Source: Fomes fomentarius (lineage: Eukaryota > Basidiomycota > Agaricomycetes > Polyporales > Polyporaceae). From it: a stretch of DNA of 64,000 nt. Position numbers and translations under genes: made by a program. Below, piece after piece: positions 22,098-34,519 of the stretch. The notes under the pieces were generated by a model. That model was not told the DNA's origin. It worked only from the letters and a program-made list of their open reading frames with translations, and ran no database searches. How positions within the stretch are numbered: the stretch's first letter is position 1; the number at the start of each line of letters is the position of its first letter. The stretch covers positions 3,162,001 to 3,226,000 of the forward strand of contig JABYQN010000002.1 in NCBI GenBank assembly GCA_022606135.1, written 5' to 3'.

Positions 22098-23952
22098 ATG
22101 GGCCTTCTGCGTCCAGCGACCCCAGGCTTCCTCGTCACTCTCATCGCGACCATCCTCCTCGCTGTCGTCTCCTTCAATGTCCCCGTCCTCAAGTCTATGT
22201 ATTTTCTCAAGGCAACGGTTAACAACAACAATGCTCACATAGAGGTCACGCTTGGGACCCTGGGCTACTGTCTGGAGACGAACAATAACCAAACGTGTTC
22301 GAAACCGGCTGTAGGATACGAACTCGGTGAGTTGGTCCTCTGTTACGCCTCCAGCTAGCTACAGCTTCCTATTCCAGACGTCAACGGTCTACTAGGCAAT
22401 AAATTACCCATTGAGATCCCTCAGGTCCTCGTCAAGTGGATCACCTACGCCCTCGTCCTCCATATCGTTGCCCTCCTCCTCTCTGGTATTTCAGCCGTCT
22501 TCGGCTTGCTCGCCCACGTCCGCGAGATGTCCATGACCTATTGCAGTACCTGCGTCTCCGGTTTCGCCGCTTCTGTCGCTCTCCTCGCCTTCGTCTTCGA
22601 TATAGTCCTTTTCTTCCTCACCAAGAGCCGTATCAATGCCATTGACGGTGGACATGCAGAGATCGGTATGTCTCTCTGGCTTACTCTCGCAGCCTGGGTC
22701 CTCCTCTTCTTCGCTGGATGCTTCTACGGCCTCGGCCGATGCTGCATCAGGAGGCGCCCGCGTGGACCGGACAGAGAGATCGGTCGCTCTGCACCAGACA
22801 ACAACTATGCAGATCAGGTGCGCCTTGACGCTATCAAAGCCGAGGCCGACAGGAAGGCACGTCAGGCCGCTGGCAAGAACGAGATTGGCCTGCCTGCTTT
22901 CCAGGAGCACGAGCGCCAACCTCTGACATCGAAGGCGGACGAGCATGAGACCTATGTGGAGGATGGAGACCACATTGTCGCCTACCACCCTGAAACCATG
23001 TCCTCTGGTGCCGGTGTCGGTGCAGGCGTCGCTGCGTACAATCGTCAACAACAACCTCAATACGCAGGCGGGTACACGCAAGGAGCGCCAGGATCGCGCT
23101 CAGTGGATGCGTACTATAACAATTCAGCACCTCATCCTTCCTACCCCACGCCTGCTCGACAGGGTAGTCAGCACACTCAGGCACCATCTGTTTACAATGA
23201 CCCATACGCTCTGCCTGCTGGCGCAGCGCCGGCTGCTGCAGGTGCCGCCGCTGGATACCTCAGCACTACCCCATATAGTCACCAACAACAACCGAGTGGT
23301 GCTTCTTACGGTCACCCCGCCCGCGGCACATCTTGTAAGTATGGTGCGGCAGTTTGACATGAGTGTGTGCTCACCATGCATACCCCCAGACCATTCAGCA
23401 GTGTCGCACCAAGACCCCTACCAGCAGAACTACCAGCAGGATTACCGTAACATGGCAGATCCGTTTGCTGCCCAGCCGTCCCAGACTACGTTTAACCCCG
23501 ATGCATACAACGCGAGCAGCTACATGTACAATGCTCAGGCCCAGTCACCACCTCCCAATGGTGGATCGAACACGAACCCGTACCGCGGCACACAAACTTA
23601 CCAGCCGGACCGCGCGTACACGCTCGGCGGCGGTGGATACGGCGACAACGTTGTCCCCGCACTCGACCCATCATACCCGCAATATGGCAACAGGTCCCCT
23701 GCCCCCACTGCGTCTGTATACACCACCTCCTCTACGACGCCGTCAGTAGCACCTCCTCCAATCAACACCAACACAAGGGTGGCTTCACCGCCAGGAATGC
23801 CACAGCCTACGAGCCCAAGAGGGCCGCGCAACCCGACGGCGTCCATACCCGCGCCGGTCGTAGAGTCGCCTGTGGAGGACTACAGCGACAGTCCACCTAT
23901 GTACGATGCCGCTACTGCGCAACCGCCCGGGCGGTGGGGCGCGAAGCAGTGA
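22098..23952 (+). CDS. palI: PalI/Rim9-like (SUR7 family) four-TM membrane protein
   Basis: Probable plasma-membrane sensor or chaperone of the ambient-pH (Pal/Rim) pathway. Residues 1-30 form TM1 (GFLVTLIATILLAVVSF). An extracellular loop with a conserved G-Y-C-x-x-T-x-x-x-x-C pattern follows (TLGYCLETNNNQTC). Then come TM2 (ITYALVLHIVALLLSGI), TM3 (FAASVALLAFVFDIVLFF) and TM4 (WLTLAAWVLLFFAGCFYG). The long cytoplasmic tail (about 350 residues) is Gln/Tyr/Pro-rich, with many N-Y-Q-Q-like repeats. Introns sit after VGYEL (GTGAGT) and after ARGTS in the tail. The family name is firm; assignment to PalI rather than another SUR7 member is inference from the tail. Confidence 0.82.
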
Positions 23953-24292
23953 TTCTATTTCTCCAGGCATCCACCTTTCTGCGTTGTCTCTCACGACTTC
24001 ATTCTTGTTTTTCTGTGATCAGCGTACGCGCGGACATCTCATCTATCGGTATGCGGACATGATATCTAGTATATGCCGTAATTATTTCCTCCGACCTACG
24101 GGCATCCGTTACGACTGTGAATCTCGATGTACAGGCACTGCACGAAATACAACTGGACGCATGATCATACATTTACTGTGCAATTCGGTCAACGTCGACC
24201 TCGCGCACCATGCATATAGGTTACGCTCTCTTCATCAATTGACGATATCTGTGCACGTTTTGCCGAGGTATATGTACGCAGCTGCAAACTCC
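23953..24292. other. Convergent intergenic region (PalI-like / agmatinase-like)
   Basis: 340 bases between converging stops. I see no gene. Confidence 0.4.
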
Positions 24293-26022
24293 TCATAACT
24301 CGTCCTTGGCAGGTGCCCAAGAACTCCCCGGCGTGGGTGGCTTAGACGACAGGAGCATCGATAAAAAGTCGTGCACGATGTCTGCGGCTGCGATTCCTGT
24401 GATTTCGGCTGCGCACACGGGTCGGACGGGTCAGCACAGCAACGAGACGGACATTGGGCGGTGTGTAATACGCACCGTTGTCGTACGCGGGTGATACCTC
24501 CACAATGTCGGCGCCTCTGTTCAATCGAGAGTGGGATCACAGCATTACTATCTGTGCAGCGAAACACCAAAGAGATTGCGGGGAGATACGCTTACACGAA
24601 GTTGAGGCCCGCCAGACCGCGGATGATTCGCTTGACTTCACGGGTCGTCCACCCGCCTGCTTCTGGCGTTCCTGTAGCAGGCGCGAGGCCGGGATCTGCG
24701 TGGGGCACGGGTAGTTAGTGCCGAAGAAGCCTTTCGTTCACTGAATGAAATCGGAACAGACCTATGACATCAATGTCGAGGCTGCGCTCGTCGAAGTTAA
24801 GATAACATTTAGATTGCATGACGTACAGGGCTTCAGCGCACCTGAGATACACCGGCGAGTCGCCAACGCGCGCACGGATGCGTCTTATGATCTCCGTGAC
24901 ACCATAATCGTCAATATCGTCCGTGGAGATGAGCTGGAAGCCGACAGCCGCGTCATTCTCTAGGTCAGCCGGACCCTAGTGGCAACAATGCAGATTAGCT
25001 GCTGTAGATCTCGCCGTCTGCGCCGCAAGCGTCCAAGACAATACGTACGCCAAGCTTACAGCGGATGCCAGCGTGGACGCTCGTGTTGGTCATGAGCCCT
25101 TCCTCCTGCGCGAGGTAGAAGAACGTCCCATGGGTGACCCGAGACTGCTGTGTACCCGGACCGGGGTAGGTGGGCCAGGTGTCAAGGTGTGCGTCGAAGT
25201 GGATTACCGAGACGGGCCCATAGAACTTGTTCAATGAACGTAGAATTGGGAGCACAATGGTGTGATCCCCGCCGAGACTGGGGCGGAGGAAGATCAGTTT
25301 CAAGTCTGATAGAGCATTGATCGCCTCCCCGTCGATCCAAAGGCAAGCAAGTAGAAGTTGTACCTAACGATTCGTGGATGGCGTTTGCCATCTTTTGCAA
25401 ACTTTTGTGTAACAGAGGTGCTCTCGCTATTCTTGCTAGCTGGGGAGCGAGCCAACAGCGTGGAATACGCAACCTCCATCTGGTCAACGGCCAGGGCATT
25501 GTCGAAAGGGTTGACTGGCACCTGAAATGGAGATGATCATCTATGCCGAGACAGAACACGGATTAGCGATAGTCAACTTACATCCCCACAGTCGATGATC
25601 TTCGACCCGAGCTCGTACGGGTTGTTCTTCCATGCAAGAGTATACCCTCGAGTTTCGCGCTGCCTTCTGCTTCCTGAACGAATGGCGTAAGGCCCGAAGC
25701 GAGCACCGGGACGGTACGTGACTGCGGTGTCGAACGGCATGCCCAACAAAGCGATGTCGAAGTTCGCGCTTTCATCTTCGAGGCAACGTGCGTACGGAAG
25801 GTGGGAGAAGGATAGCGGTCCTGAAAAGGGCTGGTCTATCTGTTTGCCGTATTTCTCGAGCCACGATTGCGGCGTCCCTGTGGGATCGCGCGGATCTGCG
25901 AGGGGAGCCTGTTGTGATTCTGATTCGTGAGTGTGGCCATCTAGTCCGTGGTGGGAGTGAACGAAGGAGCCCTTCGCGATAAGCAGGAGGAGACATGTGA
26001 TGGAAGAAAATTGGCGAGACAT
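24293..26022 (-). CDS. Agmatinase/arginase-family ureohydrolase with signal peptide and C-terminal KDEL
   Basis: Binuclear-manganese hydrolase that probably cleaves agmatine or a related guanidino compound to urea and an amine. Residues 1-23 form a signal peptide ([16 protein letters not shown]). The metal-binding motifs are [15 protein letters not shown] and SLDIDVIDP, the last split by an intron with G|AT joining into the Asp of [20 protein letters not shown] is the usual agmatinase N-terminal motif. The last exon, after intron donor GTGCGT, gives [16 protein letters not shown] and ends AKDEL before a TGA at 24295-24293. KDEL after a signal peptide predicts retention in the ER lumen, which is odd for this family. 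The motifs are intact, so activity is likely; the substrate is inference. Confidence 0.9.
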
Positions 26023-26417
26023 CTGGACACGGTACGTTTCAGTACCCAGTGACTGTAAGGATCAAATGCACGACGGGGGAAGAAGTCCTTACTTAGTCTT
26101 AGCGCTGCAGTGGAGACGTCTCTCCGATGGCAGGGTGTTCGATTTATAACTGAGAGCTATCTTCGCCACACCATGCAGAGATAGGCAAGATAGACGACCC
26201 GGACAGAAGTTCCCTTCCTTGGCCCCCACGTGTGCCTTTGTAATGAGTCATCTGGTTGAGGCGGACGCCCTCAAGGGCATTTGCACCCTTCTCAACATTG
26301 GAGTACGTACAGTCAAACGCCACTCTACTGTCATGAATCATACATCGGGAAGGACAGAAAGCGCACTCATACAATCGGCGGAACGACCGGACACCGTAAC
26401 ATACATTACTACTAGAA
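26023..26417. other. Promoter side of the agmatinase-like gene
   Basis: 395 bases upstream of the agmatinase-like start and downstream of the beta-trefoil gene stop. No coding frame is recognised. Confidence 0.4.
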
Positions 26418-27447
26418 TCACAGGGCCCCTGTGCGATGTTTCGTAGCCCTCAAGGGCAATATCTCCCATTTCCGTCGCAGCTTCGCCTTCTCGCTCGACC
26501 CAACTACTTCATCCGGCGTGAGTGCGATCACCTTCACCGGTCGCAGCAAGTCAGGCGAATCGTCGATCTCTTCCGCCTCGTTCCTATCCTGTTCCGCCAG
26601 CTCGCCCTCCGTGAGGTCTATCTCACCATCGAACACCTCCTCTGGGGTAGAGCTCGCTTTCTTACCCCCAAAGAGAGATAGTGGTCCAGACATGGCGGAG
26701 GTGAGGAGAGCTGACGCGTTGTCAATCATCGTGGGAGGCTTCCTCACGGGCACAGAGCTTAGGTAGTACGTCTTCTCGCTCCAAGCTGCACCGCCGCTCT
26801 CGCGCCGCAAAATCGGAGACGCTGAGCGATTGTAATAGGACGGGTCGACGGCGAACGTCACTGTAACCTCTTGTGTCGCGACGTCGTACGCGAAGCGGGG
26901 AAGAGGGTGCGAATACGCATTCGGGAACGGAAGCGTCACCGGTCGTCTGTAGCGCAGGACGAGGTTCTCATCTGGACGCGATTCAGTGATTCTGGAAACA
27001 CCAGCATAATTGATAATCCGCACCTCAAACATCAATCGCATGACCGGCTAACCTCGAGCAGAAGGCTCCAGAAGTATCGATGAAGAAGATCTATGTCAAG
27101 AACACCCGTTGAAGATACCGGGCTGAATGGGGGAGCGCATTTGTTTTACAGACCTGATTATCCGCTTCGGAGCGTCTCATCGCTATTCACAACGGCCTAT
27201 CAATGGATTGAGCGACGCACACGTCCTCGTACTCACGCTCTACTAGAGAAGTTTCCGTGGCGGGCCAAAGTATGATAGAGGTGCCGTCGTCCTTTAACCC
27301 CTGGTAGAGATCAAGAACACGACCCGTTCCGATGGAGCGAAGCATGAAGTAGCCTTGAGGAAATCCATAGCTGTTGAGCTCCGCATCCAATGGTGGTGCA
27401 GGGGACACCCTCGCTTCCTTATCACTCTCAGGTGTGATGATGAGCAT
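26418..27447 (-). CDS. Beta-trefoil (ricin-B-like fold) protein, frame interrupted or alternatively spliced
   Basis: Carbohydrate-binding-like protein of a family widespread in Agaricomycetes. It is not a toxin catalytic chain. Exon 1 starts at 27447 and holds GYFMLRSIGTGRVLDLYQG with the Q-x-W-like ATETSLVE segment. Small exons then give DETLRSEADNQ and IFFIDTSGAFCSRLAGHAIDV. The final exon holds ENLVLRYRRPVTLPFPNAYSHP and a charged tail. Following the conserved HAIDV there is a TGA before the next phase-compatible donor (GTGCGG). An upstream donor (GTTAGC) restores the frame but deletes the LAGHAIDV segment. So the gene is either spliced unusually or carries a nonsense change. No signal peptide is seen. 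Confidence 0.65.
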
Positions 27448-27663
27448 TGGGGCGGTCTCGAGGATGATATGGAGAAGGACAAGGTTGGTGTACAGCCACC
27501 CTAATAATGCTGCTCTATGTAACGAGCCGTAGCGCCTTGTGCCTGACTATGCACCGCCGCGTCAAGTTTGGAATTGTAACATACATACACTTTCCTGATA
27601 CTAGTACAACTAGTACAAATGAATATCCATATGTGTCCCCAGTACAACTGCACGACGCTCCCA

Positions 27664-30245
27664 TCACTCCTCTTCCGATGACGATGCTGGTTTGAAGGAA
27701 CCAGGCATGTCCATTCGCTGGGCGCGACGCTTCGCACGGTCTGTGCGCTCAGCCTTCTGTTGCTCGACCAAGTCTTCGAGTCCGCCGTTGACCTTTGACA
27801 ATCCCTTGAACTGCACGAAAACAAGTATCAGAGTCTCGCTTAACATAGTCTGGACATCACCAGTACTAACCTCATGTCGTGCAATGACACTGCCTTCTGA
27901 CATGCCGAAGCGGCGACCGAGCCATCCAGTACTCATAAGTATTGGTTCCTACCACCAGGTATGAGCTCTTAACTCGACGTCAAGACCAAAAAGATACCGA
28001 CTTGTGAATGCCAGCTAACATCACGGACGCAAGGCTTGATGCGTGCGGGGGTGATGTCTTGGGGATCAGGACTGGAAGGATCGAGAGCCATAGGAAGCGT
28101 GTAGGAGCGATCAAGCACTTCCACCACTCGTCCATCCAGCGACCATATCTGGCGCGAGTATGAGCATTTACTTGGACTGTAAGGTCAGTGGGAACGCACA
28201 TGTATCCGCCCGTCTGAAGATCCGGAGTAAATGTACTGTTGACCCGTCGTCTCTGCTGGACTGAAATTACACCGAATGAGGGTGCGGAGCACCTCATGCC
28301 CGGTATACTTCATGACACTGCAGTCAAGCGGATGCGCCTTACATCTTGGCGTTGGATAGTAGTCGGTTCTATGTGGAGTCAGGCTCTTCCTCATGAGATC
28401 ATTTCACGTTGACGAACACGTACCGATAGTCAAATGAATTGATTCCGTAAGAATGGTTCGCGACACTCTCAAAGTCCGAGTTACTCCTCATCATCCGGAG
28501 GTCCCAGAGACGGAGGATCTGGTCTTTGCCATTCGATATGACATAACGACCGTCACCTTTCGCGGCAACGTAAGTGATACCTTCTGTATGGCCGATGAGG
28601 ACCCCTGATGGCTTCCTTGTCGCAGCAAGGGATCTGCGGTCCCTATAGACGGACAAGTCAGATATTGTGACTTGCTCAGGCACAAAATGTACACACCAGA
28701 CTTTCACGAAGGTATCATCAGATCCACTTATGAGAACATTCCCTGAGGCGGTATCGGCCCAACAACACGTATTCACATCGTCGTTGTGTCCTGTGATCTT
28801 CACAGTCCTTCGGTCGGCAATGAGATCATAGACTGGATCACTTGTCAACAAAAACTATGCAGAGCAGAGGCTGCAGACGTACCGAAAATCATCCTGCTGC
28901 CTCCAGCTATGACTTCGTTGCCGTCAGCAGAGAATTTACAACTCCAGATGCTAAATGAATCGTCCCATTCGTCCCATTCAACACGTCCTCTTGATCGAGG
29001 AGCAGAGTCTCTGAAGGATATGGGAGTTTGCTCGGTGGAGGCGTCCAATGTTGAACACATATGTATGGTGCTAGACTACCGCTTTCATGAGATGATGCTA
29101 CACCATAGAGTCGTAGAATTGCACCTACTATGGATGCGTAGATCATCCTGGCAACAGATGATGGGATATGAGCAAAGATATTTTTAGACCCTCAAGATGA
29201 CCAGACCTTTGATTGTCAGGACTAAGATGAGAATCCGTGATGGTCCAACGGCCAGGTCCTGCTTGGATAGTCTTGATGACTTCCATGGTAGTGGAATGAC
29301 CGTCGCTGGACTCCCGGCGGTGCGCCCTGCCATGCTTAAGTGGCGCTGTCGTATCGTAGACGTGTAATCTGAAATCTACCATCGTGGCTTATGAATCACA
29401 CCTGAAAACATCATGTCAAGATGTACTGACTTCGCACACAGGTGTAGTAGAACGCGGAGTCTGAGCATTTGCGTTAGATGGTATCCTGAATGTAGGCTAG
29501 CGGACGTACCGGACGAGAACTGTCCGACATATGCATTTGCGGCATACGATGCAACGGCGGTTCCACCCGAGTTTGGGAGGACATCCTGCTGAACATTAGC
29601 ATGATGCCGTTGGGTGCAGGAACTATGGCACTCACACCGGCGATGTCCTCCTTGTACATTGGTCGTGCATTCATTCCTCTATTGAGGAGGCTCTGTGCAA
29701 CATTCTTCCTGCCCTCGCGTGAGTTCCGTTGGTGCAAAATTCTGCCAAACTCGCCGCCGAAGAGGAGCTCTAGGCCCTCCTTCTGAGGCTCCGTGAGCTC
29801 GGGCCACCAATGTGAACGGATCCATGGGCGTCCGCGAGGCCCACTACCAAAGCCATAGGTGTAATTGGTGCCATCGTCATCATCACCGTCTTCTTCATCA
29901 ACATAATCTGGGTCGTCATCGTCGTCTTCTGGTTCTGGTTCTATGGACACTCCGCCGCCGCCGCCGCCTCCGGAGCTGTTTTGCGTAACAGAGTTGAAAA
30001 GGTTAAGGATACGTTGAAGGTCGTCCGTGGTGAACGAAGCTGAAACGCTGTTTCCATTGGTGTCTGTCGTCGGGACGCCCTGTAGCTCGAGAATGGCTGG
30101 GACAAGGTCAGACTGAGAGCATGCAGGACATGTCGGTAAACTCACCATCCAAGACGCGCTGCAGCCCTTCCCGGCTATCTGTATTGTTGTCTCCGAGCAG
30201 GTCCTGGGTGAGCTGAGACAAAGGGTTACCATCGTTGTAAGACAT
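27664..30245 (-). CDS. DCAF11/WDR23-like WD40 protein (CUL4-DDB1 substrate receptor)
   Basis: Probable substrate receptor of a CRL4 ubiquitin ligase. The start MSYNDGNPLSQLTQDLLGD is followed by a poly-Gly run and a very acidic stretch (EPEPEDDDDDPDYVDEEDGDD). HWWPELTEPQKEGLELLFGGEFGR and NVAQSLLNRGMN lead into the repeats. WD units are spread over about ten exons, including TGHNDDVNTCCWAD, LISGSDDTFVKVW, GHTEGITYV and ILRLWDLRMMR. The WDLR in the last is a DDB1-binding WDxR box. The C-terminus SDGRIHIWSLDGRVVEVLDR leads to CVRDVSWH and a basic tail ending PASSSEEE. It shares a 256-base divergent promoter with the TBL1-like gene. Family assignment is good; the ligase role is from homologues. 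Confidence 0.85.
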
Positions 30246-30501
30246 GGCGTGGAGGAAGCTGAGAGCGCACGCTGACGGTGGGAGCACGTCCGGCCCTTGG
30301 AATACTCGAGCGGCTGCTCAGCTGAGCAAGAATCACATATTCCGATCGCGACTCTACTATCTTATCGCTTCCCGTCCTGAGCGCCTCCGCCGATTCCACT
30401 CCCGACAGGCGCCGCCTCAAACTCGACACGCCTTAGAAATGGGTTGGAGAATGTCTTCACGCCACGGTCATTACTCTCGACGTCCCTCAGCTCATGCCAC
30501 G
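30246..30501. promoter_or_regulatory. Shared divergent promoter (DCAF11-like / TBL1-like)
   Basis: 256 bases lie between the two ATGs of divergently transcribed WD40 genes. Both promoters must fit here. No motif is called with confidence. Confidence 0.4.
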
Positions 30502-32752
30502 ATGGTCGACCCCTTCCATATCACTGCTGATGAGATAAACTGTTTGATATATGCTTACTTTAAGGACTCAGGTGCGTCAAGTGTGGCACTTTCCACGTGC
30601 GAATTATCATGGTCTCCCCTGTAGGTTTCCAGCACAGCGCGTTTGTCCTCCGCGCGGAAGGTCGTCTTGAGCATTCTCCAAATTATCGGAAACATGTCCC
30701 ACGCGGAGAGCTGGTCGAGCTGTTGAGCAAGGCGCTTCTCTACACGGAGGTTGAGGCGCATTGGAAAGGGAACAACATGACTCTCAACTGCACCAAGGAA
30801 TTCAAACTTCTCGAGCCTCACGTGTGCTCGTACGACCCCAACTTCCCTCCTCCACCACTGCCCTTATCAGCTCTTGATGCGCAACGTGTTACCTTCGCAA
30901 ATGTGCAGTCACATGCGAACGCTTCGTCAACGGCAGGCGGATCTGCTGACGGTTCTTTGAAGAGGAAGGCCAGTGGTGCCCAATCATCAGACGGGCATCC
31001 CTCGGAGAAACGAGCAAAGACCGTTGCTCCCGAAGAAGTAGAGGTAGATGTACGGACTGCCTCCGTAGAACGTGCGTTGCCCTGTTTGTGTACGTCGAGT
31101 TCCTACAATAAATATGCGTCCCCATCAAGCTAGACCCCCCGCGTCGAGCACTTCCACGGCTGTGGCGGACGACACACCGACGGCTTCGGAAATGACAAGA
31201 GCTCAGAGCAACGGTACAACAGTATCCACCGATTCTGCAGAGACGTCAGATGATGCCGTGCAACTACTGCAAGCTCACAAGGCGGAGGTTTGCGCGGAAG
31301 GTTCACTGCATACGTTGTCTTCGCGAGACTCATTGTGTCCTTACACAGGTATTTGTTTGCGCCTGGAATCCGGTACATCCAACAATGCTAGCGTCAGGGT
31401 GCGTACGACGCCTTATCCAATCTTTCTGTCTCCTCACTTTCATTTAGCTCGAAGGATAGTGTAGTGCATATATGGAATGTGCCAGGTCCCGACCTAGATG
31501 GCGTTGTGCATTCAAACGTCGATCCGCCCCTCGCTTGTGCATACGCCGCTAGAGGTGATGAGAAGGATCTCACCTCTTTGGCGTGGTCGCAAGACGGTAC
31601 CCTTGTCGCAGTTGGCTGTTATGATTCAGTTCTTCTCGTCTGTGATGCCCAGGGTAATGCATATTTTGCGCATACACAGCACGAGGTAAGTCTAGTATAT
31701 CTGTTGCAGTGCCTTAGACTGACTATCAATTGAGAAGGGACCGATATTTGCCGTTCGATTCTCTCCGTCTGGACGCTGGCTTTTGTCTGCAAGCCTCGAT
31801 GGCTCTGCCTGTATATGGGATGTTAAGGAGAAACGGTTACATGAACAGTTTGCTGTGCATCAAGGTGCGATGAAGCACGAGGTGCATTGAAGGATATATT
31901 GCTTACCCTTCTCCAGAGTGCTGTTTGGACGCCGACTGGTTGTCTGACACACGATTCGTGACAAGTGGTTCTGACGGTGTCATCAACGTGATGAACGTAG
32001 GCCAACAGAAACCTCTGAAAACATTAGTGTAATGTCCTTTTTTGTTGTGGCTCCTCGCAATCGAGCTCAACCAAAATGGTGGCGCAGTGGACACGAGAAC
32101 GAGGTCAATCAGGTCAAAGCAAACCCTTCACGAACGAAGCTGGCATCTTGCTCAGATGATCGGACCGGTCGCATATGGAATATCGAAGATATTGGGTCTA
32201 CACGCGCGGATGACCATCCAATAGTTTTGAGTGGGCATGAGGCTTCCGTCAGCAACATTGTTTGGTCTCCGTTCACACCTAGTGGGGAACATGAGATTGT
32301 CGCTACGTGGGTGAAACACTCTTGACATATGAGCTTGCTCAAATGTACGCCCATTCTAGGTCGTCATTCGACGGGACTACTCGCATTTGGGACAGTGTCA
32401 CTGGCGAATGTCTAGTCATGTTCCACGATCATAAGCAAAATGTATATGCCTTGGCCTTCAGTCCTGATGGGCGACATATCGTCACTGGCGGGGGCGATGG
32501 CTGGGTACATATCTACGACGTCAGAGTGAGTGTTAACCACCCTCGGGACCATGGGGTTCGTGTTTGATGATCCTGATGATACGGATAACGCAGGTGAAAG
32601 AGAAGCGATGGTCGTGGAGTACGGGCACGCCGAAACCGAGCATATTCGAAATCGTGTGGCAACAGTGTGGAAATCTCAACAGGATAGCCATGGCGATGGA
32701 GAAGTGCACGGTGGGTGTGGTCGACTTAACGAGGATACCAGAACTGCAGTAA
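30502..32752 (+). CDS. TBL1/Sif2-like LisH-WD40 corepressor subunit
   Basis: Probable nuclear corepressor subunit (animal TBL1X/TBL1XR1, yeast Sif2 of the Set3 complex). The N-terminal LisH motif is DEINCLIYAYFKDSGFQHSAFVL. An F-box-like helix follows (HVPRGELVELLSKALLYTEVEAHW). The linker has a Lys/Arg segment LKRKASG...EKRAKT, a likely nuclear localisation signal, then a Ser/Thr-rich stretch. WD repeats begin at VFVCAWNPVHPTMLASGSKDSVVHIW and run through SPSGRWLLSASLDGSACIWD, LASCSDDRTGRIW and DGTTRIWDSVTGEC to DGWVHIYDV. The exons join with short introns in correct phase. The last exon ends at TAA 32752. It is divergent from the DCAF11-like gene. Confidence 0.9.
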
Positions 32753-33092
32753 AGCGTTCTGAGCAGACGTCGTGTTTGCGCACGCCTGTGATATCCCAGG
32801 CCGTATTTATTGCTCAACTATATCATGATCCATGATACACCCTTAGTAGCAGGATAACTATAGTATGCCTCGCTATAATGTGCCTTTTGCTACTTATGTC
32901 TGGAACGTTTCGAGTCGAGAGTTTTCTAGAGTCGCGACGAAGCTATAAATGACGTAATCGATCGTGTAACGTCTGCCGGGGTGCCGCGCGTATTACTATG
33001 TCATTCCGACCCGGCGCGAGCAATTCCACTGCTCTGCATCTCTGTTCTCTACTACCACCTCTCTCTCATTGTTCAGAATATTCTATCACAAA
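32753..33092. other. Intergenic region (TBL1-like / GHITM-like)
   Basis: 340 bases. The final 80 are pyrimidine-rich, as expected of a 5' leader. No gene is seen. Confidence 0.4.
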
Positions 33093-34367
33093 ATGCTGCG
33101 TTTCAGCTTTGTCTCTCCTATGCGCCCTCTTTCGGCCTCTGGCTTCGCCCAGGCGGCTAGGCAACCCCACATGCACACCTTCCGGTTCTACAGCAGTCTC
33201 CGGCCCAACACTCTTTCCTCGCTCAAGTCCTCGCCTTTCTTGCGGACTAGATTTTCGGGCCAGTCACGTACATTCCTGACGGACGCGAAACCGGTTGTAT
33301 ACAGGCCAACGCAGGAGGAGGCGTGGAAGCGGTATGGTATCACTGCGGTGCGTGCAGTCTGTTCATTCCAGATCGTTCGAACGTCTGTCTGACTCTTCTC
33401 ATAGGTCGCGGTCGCCGGAACTATCGTTGGTGTCAACACCTTCCTCAACCGCGAGACTCGCGATGCACTCTCCCAAGCTGAGCGATCGTACCTGCATGAG
33501 AGCTTCCAGTACACCGGAGGAGGTCTTGCCATCACTGCGCTCGTCGCGCGCACTATGTTCAAGAATGGCTTTGCCTTCCGCATGATGTCCGCAAATCCCT
33601 GGGTCGTACTGGGAATCAGTTTGGTTGGCTCCATCGGTACGATGATGGGCGCCATGTACACATCTCCGGAGAATACTGTGTTGAAGCATACGTTCTGGCT
33701 GGTGGGTTGGCCTGTGTGCACTGTGGTCTGAGCATCTGATTAATGCATCGCAGGGCTTCAACGCATGTCAAGCCGCAACGTTGAGCCCGTTGTTCTTCCT
33801 CAGCCCCGCCATTCTCTCGCGGGCTGCACTTTACACCGCAGGCGTGGTGGGCTCCCTGTCTTACGTTGGCGCCACCGCGAAGTAGGTGTTCATGACGTTG
33901 CCCTTAGCGTTCCGACACTGATAGAATATCCAGGAATGACAAGTACCTGTACATGGGTGGCCCTCTCCTCGCTGGTGTAACTGTTGTTGCCCTTAGCTCG
34001 CTTGCGCCAATGGCCCTTCCTCTTGGTTTGCGTGGTCTTGCCATCTCTGAGGCTATTTCGCTGTACGGCGGCCTCGCAGTCTTCAGTGGCTTCGTTCTCT
34101 TCGAGTGAGTAGAATCATGGCTCTGCCCTAGCCAACGTACTTACACGATTGGTCACAGCACCCAAAAGATCTTGCACAATGCAAGGCTGGCTGAGCAGGG
34201 TAGGCTCCCTCGTGACCCCCTTAAGGAGTCGATCGGCCTGGAGTTGGACATGATCAACATCTTGTGAGTACACATCATACTGTTGCGCGTTTATCGTATG
34301 TCTCTAATTCGCTATCAGCATCCGGCTTGTGCAGATCCTCTCGTCACGGCAGTCGAGCAGGAAGTGA
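33093..34367 (+). CDS. Mitochondrial GHITM/TMBIM5-type Bax-inhibitor-1 family protein
   Basis: Inner-membrane protein related to GHITM, which affects cristae and cation exchange. The N-terminus is Arg/Ser/Phe-rich with almost no acidic residues (MLRFSFVSPMRPLSASGFAQ...), a clear matrix-targeting sequence. Six or seven hydrophobic segments follow, including GLAITALVARTMF, WVVLGISLVGSIGTMMGAMY, GFNACQAATLSPLFFLSPA and GLRGLAISEAISLYGGLAVFSGFVLFDTQKI. The last carries the conserved F-x-x-F-D-T-Q-x-I motif of the BI-1 family. The last short exon (IRLVQILSSRQ...) begins after GTGAGT...TATCAG and stops at TGA 34365-34367. Introns are all about 45-55 nt. Confidence 0.9.
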
Positions 34368-34519
34368 ATGCTATGATACACTTACATATTGTCTCATTTG
34401 CACGGATATCTCGTTTACACTCACTTATAATCGACATCTTGTCATCAACCCAGTTCATCACTTTGTAACAGATCCTCCAGAGCATGCAATATAAAGACCG
34501 AGAATAACAAGTATGCCAT

